From NCBI GenBank assembly GCA_900073065.1, contig FJOG01000098.1, positions 38,903 through 64,353 of the forward strand: a stretch of DNA of 25,451 bases. The letters run 5' to 3'. The DNA comes from Phialocephala subalpina. Lineage: Eukaryota; Ascomycota; Leotiomycetes; Helotiales; Mollisiaceae. Shown here piece after piece: positions 1 to 9,630 of the stretch. The notes beneath the pieces are model-generated. The model saw nothing but the letters and a program-made list of their open reading frames with translations. It was not told the origin of the DNA and made no database searches. Position 1 is the first letter of the stretch. Each line of letters opens with the position of its first letter. Made by a program: the position numbers and the translations under genes.

Positions 1-1130
1 AAATAATTATACATATTATAATAATAAATAAAATATTAATTTTATAATTTTATAATATATTAATATTTAAAAATTAATTAAATAAATAAATTATAATAAT
101 TTATTCGAATATAAAAAAAATATATTATTTAATAATAATGAAAATAATTTAATAAAGAAAATAATATAAATTAATTATTTTTTCCTAATAAAAATAAAAA
201 TATAATAAAATAATTTCAATTTCTTTAAATTATATATATTAATCGAAAATAAAATATTTTTCTTTTTAGAAATTAAATTAATAAAAACTAAAATATTTTA
301 TTTATTTTATATTTTTAATATTTTTTTAATTAAAATTAATTATAATATTAATTAAAAAATATATATAATTTTATTATTTACTTATTAATAAGTTTTATAA
401 AATATTTTTTATTAATAATAAAAGAATAATTAATATAATTAAAAATCAAATAAACGTTTAATAAATACTTATTTAATAAAATATTATTAAAAATTTGTTT
501 TTTTAAATTTAAAATATTCGTTAATTTATAATTAAAGAAATATTAAAAAAAAATATAAACGCGAATATATTAAAAGAATAAATTATTCTATAAATAATTT
601 TATTTTAAATATATAATATTTGAATATATATAATTTATATAAAAGTTTAAAAATTAAAATTAAAAAATAAACGTTTATTTAATAATATAATATATAATAT
701 CTTGAAATTTTTAATTTTATACTCGAAATTATTTGTTTTAAAGTAATTTTTAATTCTATAAATAGAAAATAATAATATTATTATTTTATTCTAAGAAATT
801 TTTATATTTGAAAGTTTTAATAAAATATAATTATTAATAATCAAAGTTAAAATAAATTATTTTTAATGCCAAAATCAAATGAATTCGAATCCAAATATTA
901 TATATTCTAAAGTAATAAATATATTGAATAATTAATATTCGAATATTTGTAATAAAATTTATTTTAAAATAAATTTAATAAATTTAATAGTTTTAATTAT
1001 TATTAAAAGTATAGAAAAGAATATTATTACGAAACTTATTATATATAATAATATATAATATAAACAAAAGTATTAAACGAGAAAATATATATATTTATAT
1101 ATTATTACGTTTTTATATTTAATCTACTTT
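1..1130. repeat. A+T-rich island, probably RIP-degraded transposon
   Basis: The sequence is almost entirely A and T. The few G and C bases sit largely in CpG steps (ttcgaa, acgttt, acgcga), and CpA and TpG are rare. In Pezizomycotina this is what RIP leaves after converting C to T in repeated DNA. No frame on either strand is open for any useful length and I could not recognise a transposon protein in it. The change to normal base composition is abrupt near 1130-1180. A centromeric or simply A+T-rich spacer is an alternative, but the sharp edge and the similar block at the other end favour repeat decay. Confidence 0.7.
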
Positions 1131-1181
1131 GTATTAGTATAATAAATCACGGGTTGGAATACTAATTATACTAACAATTGG
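1131..1181 (-). mobile_element. Possible LTR end of a Copia-like retrotransposon
   Basis: Read on the minus strand from 1176 leftwards, the sequence starts TGTTAGTATAATTAG, which resembles the 5' end of fungal Ty1/Copia LTRs (TG...CA ends) as I remember them. It contains a perfect 10-bp inverted repeat (1134-1143 with 1165-1174) and marks the edge of the A+T island. The bases attgg (1177-1181) could be a 5-bp target duplication, but the other end of the element lies outside the window, so this cannot be tested here. Inference only. Confidence 0.3.
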
Positions 1182-2371
1182 TAATGGAAGAGTTACAATT
1201 CTAAGACTATAGCTATAGGCACTTATATAGAGTATTGGTAAGCAAAAATGCAAGACGAGCATCGATGATCAGGTTATACGTAGCTTGAAGCAGTTCGGCA
1301 CTTGCAATCTAGCTTCCTGCGAGAACGGATATTGTTTCTTAGTTCTTCTAGTCACAGACTCTCGTCCCCTTCAGGGCTGGCTTGCTGGAGGATCACAGAA
1401 AAGACAAATTGTCAAGCTGGATGAGCGAGCTACTGATGAGGCCTCCTCGCAGGACAAAACATCAAAGCACCCAAAATGCCCACCGAGAGTCTGCAGCCTT
1501 GTTGACTTGACGAATTGATAACAACTTCCGTGAAAGTCGTCTAGTAATGTAGATCGACCAATGAAGAAAACCACAGTGAAACATTCCTCTTTAGTCCCAA
1601 AGGAAAACGAGTTGAGAAGATCTCCCACTCAAAGCAACTGGGATTTGTTTTGGGTTGCGCTTGCAAGTGACTTGGAGTGAGGAAACAAGAACGTAAGATC
1701 TATCAAGTCAGAGTAGCGGCAAGCCATTCCGCAAGACAACAACACCAAAATCCGGCAAGAATAGAGTGGTTTTCGATCCATTTCTGCCATCTATTATTAT
1801 GACGTGCGTGTTCGTAGGATAAGCACAGAATGTAACCGAACCCAAGCGCCGGCATCACAAGATAGACGAAGTGAAACATGGCACATCGCCCATCAACAAA
1901 CCAGAAGCAAGAAACAACTTCGAGCTTGCCCTAGCCACAACATCACACCATGCAACAAACAGGGTAAAGGTAAATGCGGGGGAGAAACCTAAACAAGTAG
2001 TCATACGATGCCATGCCGAAAATTCCGAAAACCCCACTCGGGATGACAAGCACAGTGGAGAACATCACAAACCATGACACAATATAAAAGCATATGAAGA
2101 CCTCATGCCCTCTCGAGAGAACAAACGTATTCTATTCTTTCGCATCCCAAGATCTTTCTATCGCATTTCAAATGCTTCCCATGATAATTCTAGGTATCGT
2201 CGCTAGACAACTCGCGCTAACTTGCAGACGACTCGCAAATGAAACCCATCCCATGAACGCCATGTCTACCATTTCTAGTCTATACAAGCCTGCAAAATAC
2301 CGACCAAGCGAGAGGATGCTAGAAAGTAAATGCCGCTCATTCTAAGACCATCTATCGATCAAGATGCAAAA
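1182..2371. other. No supported gene; 3' flank of the desaturase
   Basis: Base composition is normal. No frame shows a recognisable domain. The minus strand from about 2290 down to 1708 can be read in one frame as a hydrophobic, multi-helix-like sequence (the 1708-1887 part is open), but four in-frame stops interrupt it and T-rich DNA reads as hydrophobic by chance. The last part, below 2372, probably carries the 3' UTR of the desaturase. Confidence 0.5.
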
Positions 2372-3823
2372 TCATCCATCAGCAAGCAGAGGCAGAGTTC
2401 GCTGAGCGCTCTGTGAGAGTCTACGTCTAGCATCCAAGTTACGGGATGAAGACATAGCTGTAGCCATCGCGCTCTTGACTTCCTTTGCCTCGACCTTGTG
2501 TTCCTTCTCGACGACAGGACGGCCAGCAAGGTTCTGGGGCTTGGTCTCGCCCTCTCTGTTGTACAGGTTTCGGAACATGTATACACCGCTTCCTTCAGCA
2601 CCCTCAGTCTCTTCGACAAACTTGCAAGTACGCTGGTTCTTGAAGAATGCGGTCCAGAAACCAGTCTTGACATCCGCCTTGTAGTGTTTCCCCATGACCT
2701 TCTTGATGTGTTCGGAGGCTTCGCCGGCGTGGTAGAAGGGGATTGTGGAGACGAGGTGGTGGCAGACGTGTGTGCCGATGATGTCGTGGAAGAGATGTGT
2801 GTCGATGAAGCCAAGATCGCGGTCGATGGTGGCTGTGGCTCCGCGAGCGAAGGTCCAGGTCTTGTTGTCGTAGTGAGGCATGGAGGCGTCGGTGTGTTGG
2901 AGGAAGGTGATTGCCACTGTCAAGGTATGTTAGTATCATCTGCAGATGTTGGGAAGGGAAGAAATACCAATCCAGTTGTTAACCCAAAGCCAAGGAACTC
3001 CCCAAAGCACGATAACGTTCCAGCTTCCGAAGACCTGGCCAGCGACGACGAGACCTGCGATCATGACCGCGACTCCGATGTCAGAGAGGAGGATCAATGG
3101 CAGTTCGTTCTTCTTGAAGAAGACGCTATCCTCGCCGAAATAGAAGTGTGAGATCTTCAAACCCTTGGCACCTCCGTATTTCTGTCCAGTCAAGTTGAAG
3201 AGGAGATACCCAGGCCACCCGAACAATTGATGGACGACATCGTGCCACAGAGCAGAGATTGGAGAATCCTCTGCCAATTCTGCGAACTCGATCATATTGG
3301 CCTTGGCTTTCTGTCCGAAGTTGGTCTTGACCCACGACTCTCTGGTATGGGGGACGAACGCCGTGTCCTTGTCGAGATTTCCAGTCGCCTTGTGGTGCTG
3401 GCTGTGCGAGAGACGCCAGGAATGGAAGGGAACGAGGAGGAAGGAATGCATGATCAATCCCATGGTGTAGTTGAGCTTCTTGGACTTGGAGAACGCGCCA
3501 TGGCCGCACTCGTGCGCCAGGATCCAGATACCGGTGAAGACGAAGCCTTGCACGGTGGTGTATGCAACCCAGGCTGCGAATCGAAGGTAGACGTTGGGGA
3601 GGAGAGGGATATACGTGACGGCGAGGTAGATCAGGGTCGAGAGGTAGAAGTAGTCGCGGACCACGTAGGCCATCGATCGAAGGATGGAGGGCTTGAAGCA
3701 GTGTGCGGGAATAGCATCGTGAATCTCCTTCATGGTGAAGGTGGGCAGCTCGAAGGCATTGCCATGGAGGTCGAGGTGCTGTGGCTTTTCTGCCATGGTG
3801 GTGATGGTTGTGGCAGAAGGCAT
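2372..3823 (-). CDS. Δ12-type (oleate to linoleate) fatty acid desaturase
   Basis: Two exons on the minus strand, 3823-2968 and 2916-2372, give 466 residues. The 51-nt intron (2967-2917) has GTATTT, a perfect TACTAAC branch site and CAG, and splicing turns the reading into ...NNWIVAITFLQHTD..., as expected for the family. Three histidine boxes bind the di-iron centre: HECGH at 104-108, HSQHH at 140-144 and HVCHH at 335-339. Hydrophobic segments lie around 58-100, 122-133 and 242-282, so this is an ER membrane enzyme of the FAD2/Δ12 class. It should insert the second double bond into oleoyl lipid using cytochrome b5 electrons. Start: ATG 3823 has A at -3; a second in-frame ATG at 3796 (residue 10) has an even better CACCATGG context, so either may be used. 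The C-terminal tail (about 410-466) is charged and not conserved. A Δ15 or bifunctional activity cannot be excluded from sequence alone. Confidence 0.93.
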
Positions 3824-5403
3824 CGTGGTGGTTTGAATTGTTTACGAAGGAGGAGAGAAGCGGCAGTGAGACTTTATTTCAGGGACCTCGCTCTCGCCCA
3901 CATTTTTCGGTCCATAAAAATCTCAACGATTTCACCCACGGACCAGGTTGCCCAGCACTCGGGTGGTCTAGAGACGAGTTAAGATTGTACGAGAGTACGC
4001 GAGGCAGTCTCGGCCAGGGCTTGAAACCATCACATCTGGCTTGTGAGATGGGCAGTGCAAATGTATCCAAGATATCCATTGTGTTTTCGGGCGCATTCAT
4101 TCAGCATGGCTGCCAATTGCATCGTGAAATCTGTGTTGGCGTGCAGGCTAAATTTCACATGTCAAGCTGTCGCTGGCACATGGAAAATTGATTGTGCGAC
4201 AGCATCTGCATGAAGGGTCCAACGCTAGTAAGCTGCCACTAAGCTTGTGGACACATCTTGACTCGGGACGGGTTGTAATTGGGTCGGTTATGAACGAGAT
4301 CTCAACGATTAATGTACAGCCCCTGACCAGATGCGGCCTAGCTTACGAAGGGAGAAAGACGGTGAGGAGAGGCAATTGAACTTTCTCTTTCGATATCATG
4401 AAGAGATGAGGCGATGAACGCGACGAAGAAGGCCGTGATTCTCAACGAGTTGTCGAAAAGGAGGTGAAGGTCCTGCCATCAAAATCTGGTCGCAAAGACA
4501 ACAGCGACGCCAAAGCTGTGGGGTCGGAAAAACCCCAACTTTTAGTCAGGGGCACAGTGTTCGATTGCTCAAGTCACCATAAGAAGGGGACCGAATCTGA
4601 TAAATTGGAGCAGCTTTTGCTTTTCAGTTGCATTCGTTTTGCTTGCTGGTTTATCCACTGCAGCATTTGCCACTATCTATTTTTGCATCGTTCGTTTCAG
4701 CAATCTCTGTTTGCGTGGCGATCTTCATGTTTGAAACCTCCATATCAGACCGGGTGTCTATCTTTTCCTTTCTCCTTTTCGTCGCACGGAGCTTGCGTAT
4801 CTTTTACCTGGTAATTGTAGTTGCGGACCTTTGAATTTTTTGTTGTGATGGCGAAGGAGAGCATCGTCTGTCGGTCGAAGGGAGAGATGCTGCCAAGGGC
4901 AAGGAAATGTCTCAGATTCTGCCAATCTGCAGGTACGAGAGTCATTGACTCGATCAGCCTCGGCCAACCTCGCGAGATCTAAGACATTGAACAAATACTC
5001 TGGCTGAGGCGGAACCTTCTCGAAGGTTGAAAGTTCGTGGGCGATCGGTCGTTGTTCATGACTGATGAAGACAGGATGTTGGGAAAGTCGCACGGGATGA
5101 GGTATTTCAGAATGAACTCATCAAATCATCCGACTTGCTACTTCCTATAAAGAAATTTTCACGGCCCAAAGTAGGCAATCAAGACATATTTGAAGGATCC
5201 GGGAGGCAAGCGTCGCCTCGTGTTTTCGAGGGACGATGATGGGGCTTGACACCGCAGCATCGCGATCTTGTTGGCCAAGAGCTTTTCGCACCATTTCCTC
5301 TCGCGACGTGCCTCCATAAGTGTGACGTCAGCGTCACTGCGCAGAACCTTTTGGGAACAGAGTCAACGTTCTGAGTCTTCGATGTAAAGATGTTGCGAAT
5401 GGC
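3824..5403. other. No supported gene; desaturase upstream region
   Basis: The first few hundred bases upstream of 3823 should hold the desaturase promoter and 5' UTR on the minus strand; I see no clear TATA box or operator-like repeat. The rest has only short frames (for example about 111 codons, minus, 5093-4758) without domains, good splice patterns or signal peptides. Confidence 0.5.
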
Positions 5404-6171
5404 ACGTGACCCACCAGCTTCTTGCTTCTGCCTCAAGTATGTGGACGCTCCCGCCTCTGTGCTGCCTGCGGACCCTTTGAGAAAGCCCTGGTTGAACCTA
5501 CGATTGAATTTCGGAAGGGAATGGTCGAGAAAGACAAATTGTGTTGTCGAATGCTTTCTGCCGCCTGACTCGATCAACTTGTGGGCATGGTGTGCCTGCA
5601 ATCTCCATCCAAGCGGAGTCGCGGACGCCATAAGTATGTGCAAGGTGTTGCTTCTTGTACCGAGGATCTCTCAAAAGGGGGTTAAGCATGGTCTGTCAGA
5701 GGGACGATTGCACATCAAATGGGAGTCATTGCCAAGTTGTGCTGGTGCGGAATGGTTTCTGATAGTGATTTGACCTGTTTCATCAATTGCAACCTCGAAT
5801 CAGAGGGTGATAACTCGTCTAGCTTTAAGTACTTCTTTGAAAACGCTTCAACTCCTTTCTTTGAATGGTGTTAATCAGTTTGTGGGGTTTGCGAGTTGCT
5901 GCTCAAGCAAAGCCTGGTACGGTCGCGAATGAACATTGGATACCCGGCCGTCAAGCAGTTGATGTCTTTGCCCGAAAGAATGATTCAATCTCTCACCAAA
6001 GACATCCTTAAGCTCCTAGGTTGTCAGATTATTGAAGTGATCAAAAGTGTCTGCATCGCACATGTATTTTCAAGGAATGCGGAAGATTCACGTCCAACGA
6101 CGCTGCTGAACGGCAGGCCTCAGATCGATGCCCTACTCCAGGGAGCTAGATTGATCTCTTACTATCTGTAG
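5404..6171 (+). pseudogene. Possible decayed protein-coding frame, family unknown
   Basis: One forward frame (codons starting at 5407, 5410 and so on) runs to TAG at 6169-6171 and is broken only by TGA 5566, TAA 5683 and TAA 5872. About twelve stops would be expected by chance in roughly 255 codons. Each of the three could be one C-to-T change from CGA or CAA. The last 91 codons are open and contain a plausible helical stretch (...SLPERMIQSLTKDILKLLG...). No family is recognised, no start codon is secure, and an intron could also remove some of the stops. Low confidence: it may be chance. Confidence 0.25.
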
Positions 6172-7133
6172 GCGGTGTCGGGATGTCCCGTTCAATGATC
6201 ACACTGCATCCAAAAATTATATTCTGGCTATTTTCCTGCAATCTCGAGTGGTCGCGATCTTTCGTCCCTCGGTATGGGTCCCGATCTCTGGAACAATTTG
6301 TGGACTATTTTGATTTAGCAATCTGAACGACCTAGAAAGGAAGAGGGGCTCACTACTACCTGCTGATGAAGAATTGTCGATCCTCTGATGCTGTACTTGT
6401 GTTCGCAACCCCATGGAGCGGGCATTCAACTGGTCCACGGTCATTTCTGATGTGATCTGGGCATCTTCAGGCTGATTTGAGAGAAGTCCGATCTGGTCTG
6501 GGATTCGAAAAGGATCGTTTGAAAATTTTGCGGCGACTGCAGCTGGTGTTTTGCGTTGGGTGCAGTTGGCAATTGTTTGGAATGGTGGTACAGGTGTTAT
6601 GTTGATTGGAAGGTTGGAGGGATGTGTTAGAGTTTTTAAAATGAGGCTTCTATTAACCCTTCTCCCCAACAATCTAGGACGTTAATGCAGGCTCCTCTCC
6701 AATATTTTCTTCACAGCAAGGCACGGACGTCATGTTGCACCTATGCTGACATTCTGCAGGTCCAGTGCAGGATCTGCATTCAGTCCTATGCTACATACGT
6801 TGTAGATAAACCTTGATTAAGCAGTAAATGCCGCCTTCGACAAGACTTCATGCAATCACAAGAACTGTCCAAGGGCTTTGACTCCAAGCTACATTTCACG
6901 GCGATTCACAGGTACTGGATAGAAGCAACGGCGCTGGCATATCTTTCATTCGTCTTTCAGGAGATACATTGATTTGTGACTTTATCGAGGCATCAATACC
7001 TTATCAGGCAGACAAAATAACTAAATGGCGGCTCTATCAAGCCATAAATACCTTATCAGGTAAGAAAACACTCTATCGAGTAATATAAGTTGTATCCAGT
7101 CCAAAAGAATACCTTCCCAAAGACACCACAAAG
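6172..7133. other. No supported gene
   Basis: A minus-strand frame of 151 codons (6672-6217) is open but has no recognisable domain; in a window this size one or two such frames are expected by chance. 6673-7133 holds only short frames. Confidence 0.45.
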
Positions 7134-8309
7134 TCACCAAGCTAGTCCACCCATGTCTTCCCCCTCCTCTCTCTCTATGAACTCTGATATGCGATTGATC
7201 TCCCTGATGGTACACCTGATTGCTGATTTTGATCCACTTTTGCTTGCTCCTCAGAAATGAAGTCCGCGACTGCTTCCTCGATTTCCTCCCTACTCCTGAC
7301 ATCTTGTGACTGCAAAGCTGGTGGCGGAACATACGTTAGCTTGCACCAAACATCAGTCGGGGATGTCACATACGAACGAGATTTCCTGATCCCATTGGTA
7401 CTAATTGGAGATCTAATTCGCTGTTGCTCCTGTCAGGAATCGCGGGGTTATATGCAGGGCATTGGGTCGATGGTCGTTGAAAGTCCCCTAATCGCAAGTC
7501 AGATGGGTTTGAATGCTGAAAGCGGATGTGGAAAATACAAAGGTTGCGCCAGACTCGAAACTCCGCCTTTGCTTGCTGCTCGTTACGGCTCAGATCACCG
7601 TATCTGCTCGGAACTGATACTGTGAGATGATAAACTGAGGTCCAAAGATCGACTGCAGTCCAGTTTGGGTATCTGCTCTGATGGCTGCACTGATGGAACT
7701 CTTGCCGAATGGCTTGCCAAGATGGAGCGTCCATTGTGTCGTGTTGCTGATGTCGAGATCGAAGGTGACTGCGTATGGAAGGAGTCGCCGCGGGTGTTGG
7801 CAGGTGTGGTTAGTGGTTGTTGAGGAATGAGAATTTTGGATTTTTCGAGACCCTGGTGGGAGAGGAAGTTGTCTTTGTGCACTTGGGTGTGCGCGGTTGT
7901 CAATTGAATTATTGCCAATCTGGGCGTTGACAACGTGTTGGAATGGAACTCTTGCCGAATGGCTTGCCAAGATGGAGCGTCCATTGTGTCGTGTTGCTGA
8001 TGTCGAGATCGAAGGTGACTGCGTATGGAAGGAGTCGCCGCGGGTGTTGGCAGGTGTGGTTAGTGGTTGTTGAGGAATGAGAATTTTGGATTTTTCGAGA
8101 CCCTGGTGGGAGAGGAAGTTGTCTTTGTGCACTTGGGTGTGCGCGGTTGTCAATTGAATTATTGCCAATCTGGGCGTTGACAACGTGTTGGATTCTTCTG
8201 CCAACATTCGAAGTCCATAGGAACACCACCAGGAAACATCCAAGCGATTTTCAAAGCGGCAATTCACCATCGTCGATGCCGAAGCTCCTACCCAGTTTCC
8301 CGCCAACAA
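7134..8309 (-). pseudogene. Degraded gene carrying a 250-bp tandem duplication, family unknown
   Basis: On the minus strand, sequence 3' of the duplication reads as a coherent frame (residues like ...TQWTLHLGKPFGKSS..., then to a stop at 7590). Further on, a splice-acceptor-like TGACAG at 7430 opens an 85-codon frame (7429-7175) rich in charged residues (...SREEIEEAVADFISEEQ...). This changes frame inside a GGG run near 7196 and continues as ...RISEFIEREEGEDMGG... to TGA at 7136-7134, which suggests a one-base loss. The tandem duplication (250 bp, not a multiple of 3) must shift the frame of any gene crossing it. I do not recognise the family; the exon structure is guesswork and the strand choice rests on protein-like composition. 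Confidence 0.35.
7693..8192. repeat. Perfect 250-bp tandem duplication
   Basis: 7693-7942 and 7943-8192 are identical base for base by eye, directly abutting with no spacer. Flanking bases differ outside the pair. Two identical copies with no C-to-T differences mean the event is recent or the unit is too short for RIP, which in Neurospora needs roughly 400 bp of linked repeat. An assembly artefact (a collapsed or duplicated read end) is the main alternative. Confidence 0.95.
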
Positions 8310-8714
8310 TCAAGTTGTAGAGATGTTTGGTTCGTTCAAGTCCTAGATTACACAGAAATTCCATCCTTCCCGGCTCATGCGCAGAGTAATACACCGGGGA
8401 GATAGAGGTGCTTTGACTCTTTTAAGTCCAAGATGGAAGCCGCCTGTTCGTTCCATCCCATGCGCAGAGTAGTTCGGGGGTGTGAAAAAGGACCTTTGAC
8501 TTGTTGGTGTCCCGTTTCAACCCATTGCCGCCCATCTATGCCATCCAGAAAGCTAGACATTCTGGTCCGAGAAAGCAGAACCTTCGTGTACACGGCGAAC
8601 GAGTACTGGATGTTGTCTTTGTGGAGTGTTCAAGGTTTGTCCGTCAAGTGTTTTGGGATATCGAAATTGACTACTTGGGGAAGGTCTGGGATTGAAGTTT
8701 CTCCGAAGCTCTAA
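8310..8714. other. Unassigned; possible 5' part of the decayed gene that follows
   Basis: The forward frame that enters the pseudogene at 8715 is open upstream to 8433, ending at TAA 8712. An overlapping forward frame (8501-8695) and a minus frame (8593-8375) are about equally protein-like, so I assign none of them. Confidence 0.35.
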
Positions 8715-9630
8715 TCCTTTGAATGTCCTCAGCCATAGGACATTGCAAATCCTAGGCTAAGCTAAGCGAGACCCGCCTCCGCATTCACACCTGAGAAAGG
8801 AAGCACAAGCTTCGAAAGGGATTTCAAAGTCCAAATTGTAATATCAAGATTGCACATGTCAACTGAACTACAATACCGTACCAGTACCATTCCGCCTGGC
8901 CTGCGATCAAACAGGAATACGAACAAAACGGAGCGGAAGCTGCCCATCTCGGCTTCAACGATGCAAAGCTCGAGAGCTGCTTCGCGTATTTCGCGGCTTT
9001 GGTAAACACCAGGTTCCCAAGCTTGGCGCCCGATTTACAGCAATGCAGAGCTGAGTGGAAAGCTTGGCGATATCTTTGTAAGTCTTTCTTTTCCTCATCG
9101 TCAATCCGTACTAACTTCTGTCAGGGGATGACAATCGAACCAAGGAGCAGTTTCCTGGTATCATTCCTTATGGCTTCGAACCATCAACACACATCTCCTT
9201 ACGATAAACCTCCAATCCCCCAGTTCCAGCTGCAGGCACTGCCACCGCCCATTGAGATTTCCTCCCTTTGCGCCTCGATGCTCCCGAAATCGAGATGGTT
9301 CTAAAAAGCGATGTCGAAAGCCTTGAGATACTTTGGTGGAGAAAGTGGTAAACTTCAGCAAATAACCTGAGTCGATGGGTAGCTGTATATGTGAAGGAAC
9401 GGGATCTCGTAGCACGTGGCTGGTGGGGTGGATACGCATCTCGAGCGGAATTTTCTAGTGTGGATGATATTCCTCCTGCTTTCTTTGGCAATTGAAATTG
9501 AGCCCTACCGTACATCAAAAAGATGGCGCTTTTCCGTGATCCTGTGTATAATGGTGATATGTCACAACAGATTCTTGAAAGTTCTGGCGATGTCCTTGCT
9601 CCTGTCACGACTTTGCCTTCATATTTATGA
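8715..9630 (+). pseudogene. Decayed three-exon gene with many nonsense codons, family unknown
   Basis: Three forward segments join across two well-formed introns. Intron 8838-8884 runs GTAATA...CCAG. Intron 9078-9124 has GTAAGT, TACTAAC and GTCAG. The spliced frame is strongly protein-like (for example ...AAHLGFNDAKLESCFAYF... and ...YIKKMALFRDPVYNGDMSQQ...), about 270 codons. In-frame stops sit at 8736 (TAG), 8763 (TAA), 9205 (TAA), 9253 (TGA), 9349 (TAA), 9493 and 9499 (TGA), before a final TGA at 9628. Every one could be a single C-to-T change from CAG, CAA or CGA, with no indel in the final exon. I infer a former gene silenced by RIP-like or deamination mutations. The family is not recognised. 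The same frame resumes after a possible acceptor at 9789 and stays fairly protein-like to about 10138 (stops 9829, 9925, 10015), so the gene may have been longer. Confidence 0.6.

Noticed and set aside
1708..2290. Multi-pass membrane protein on the minus strand
   Set aside because: Four in-frame stops, no start or splice pattern, and the T-rich strand reads as hydrophobic by chance.
2498..3151. Long forward frames overlapping the desaturase (also 3227-3982)
   Set aside because: They are antisense shadows of the desaturase, which has histidine boxes and a proper intron on the other strand.
6217..6672. 151-codon minus frame as a gene
   Set aside because: About this length is expected by chance in a 25-kb window; no domain, signal or splice evidence.
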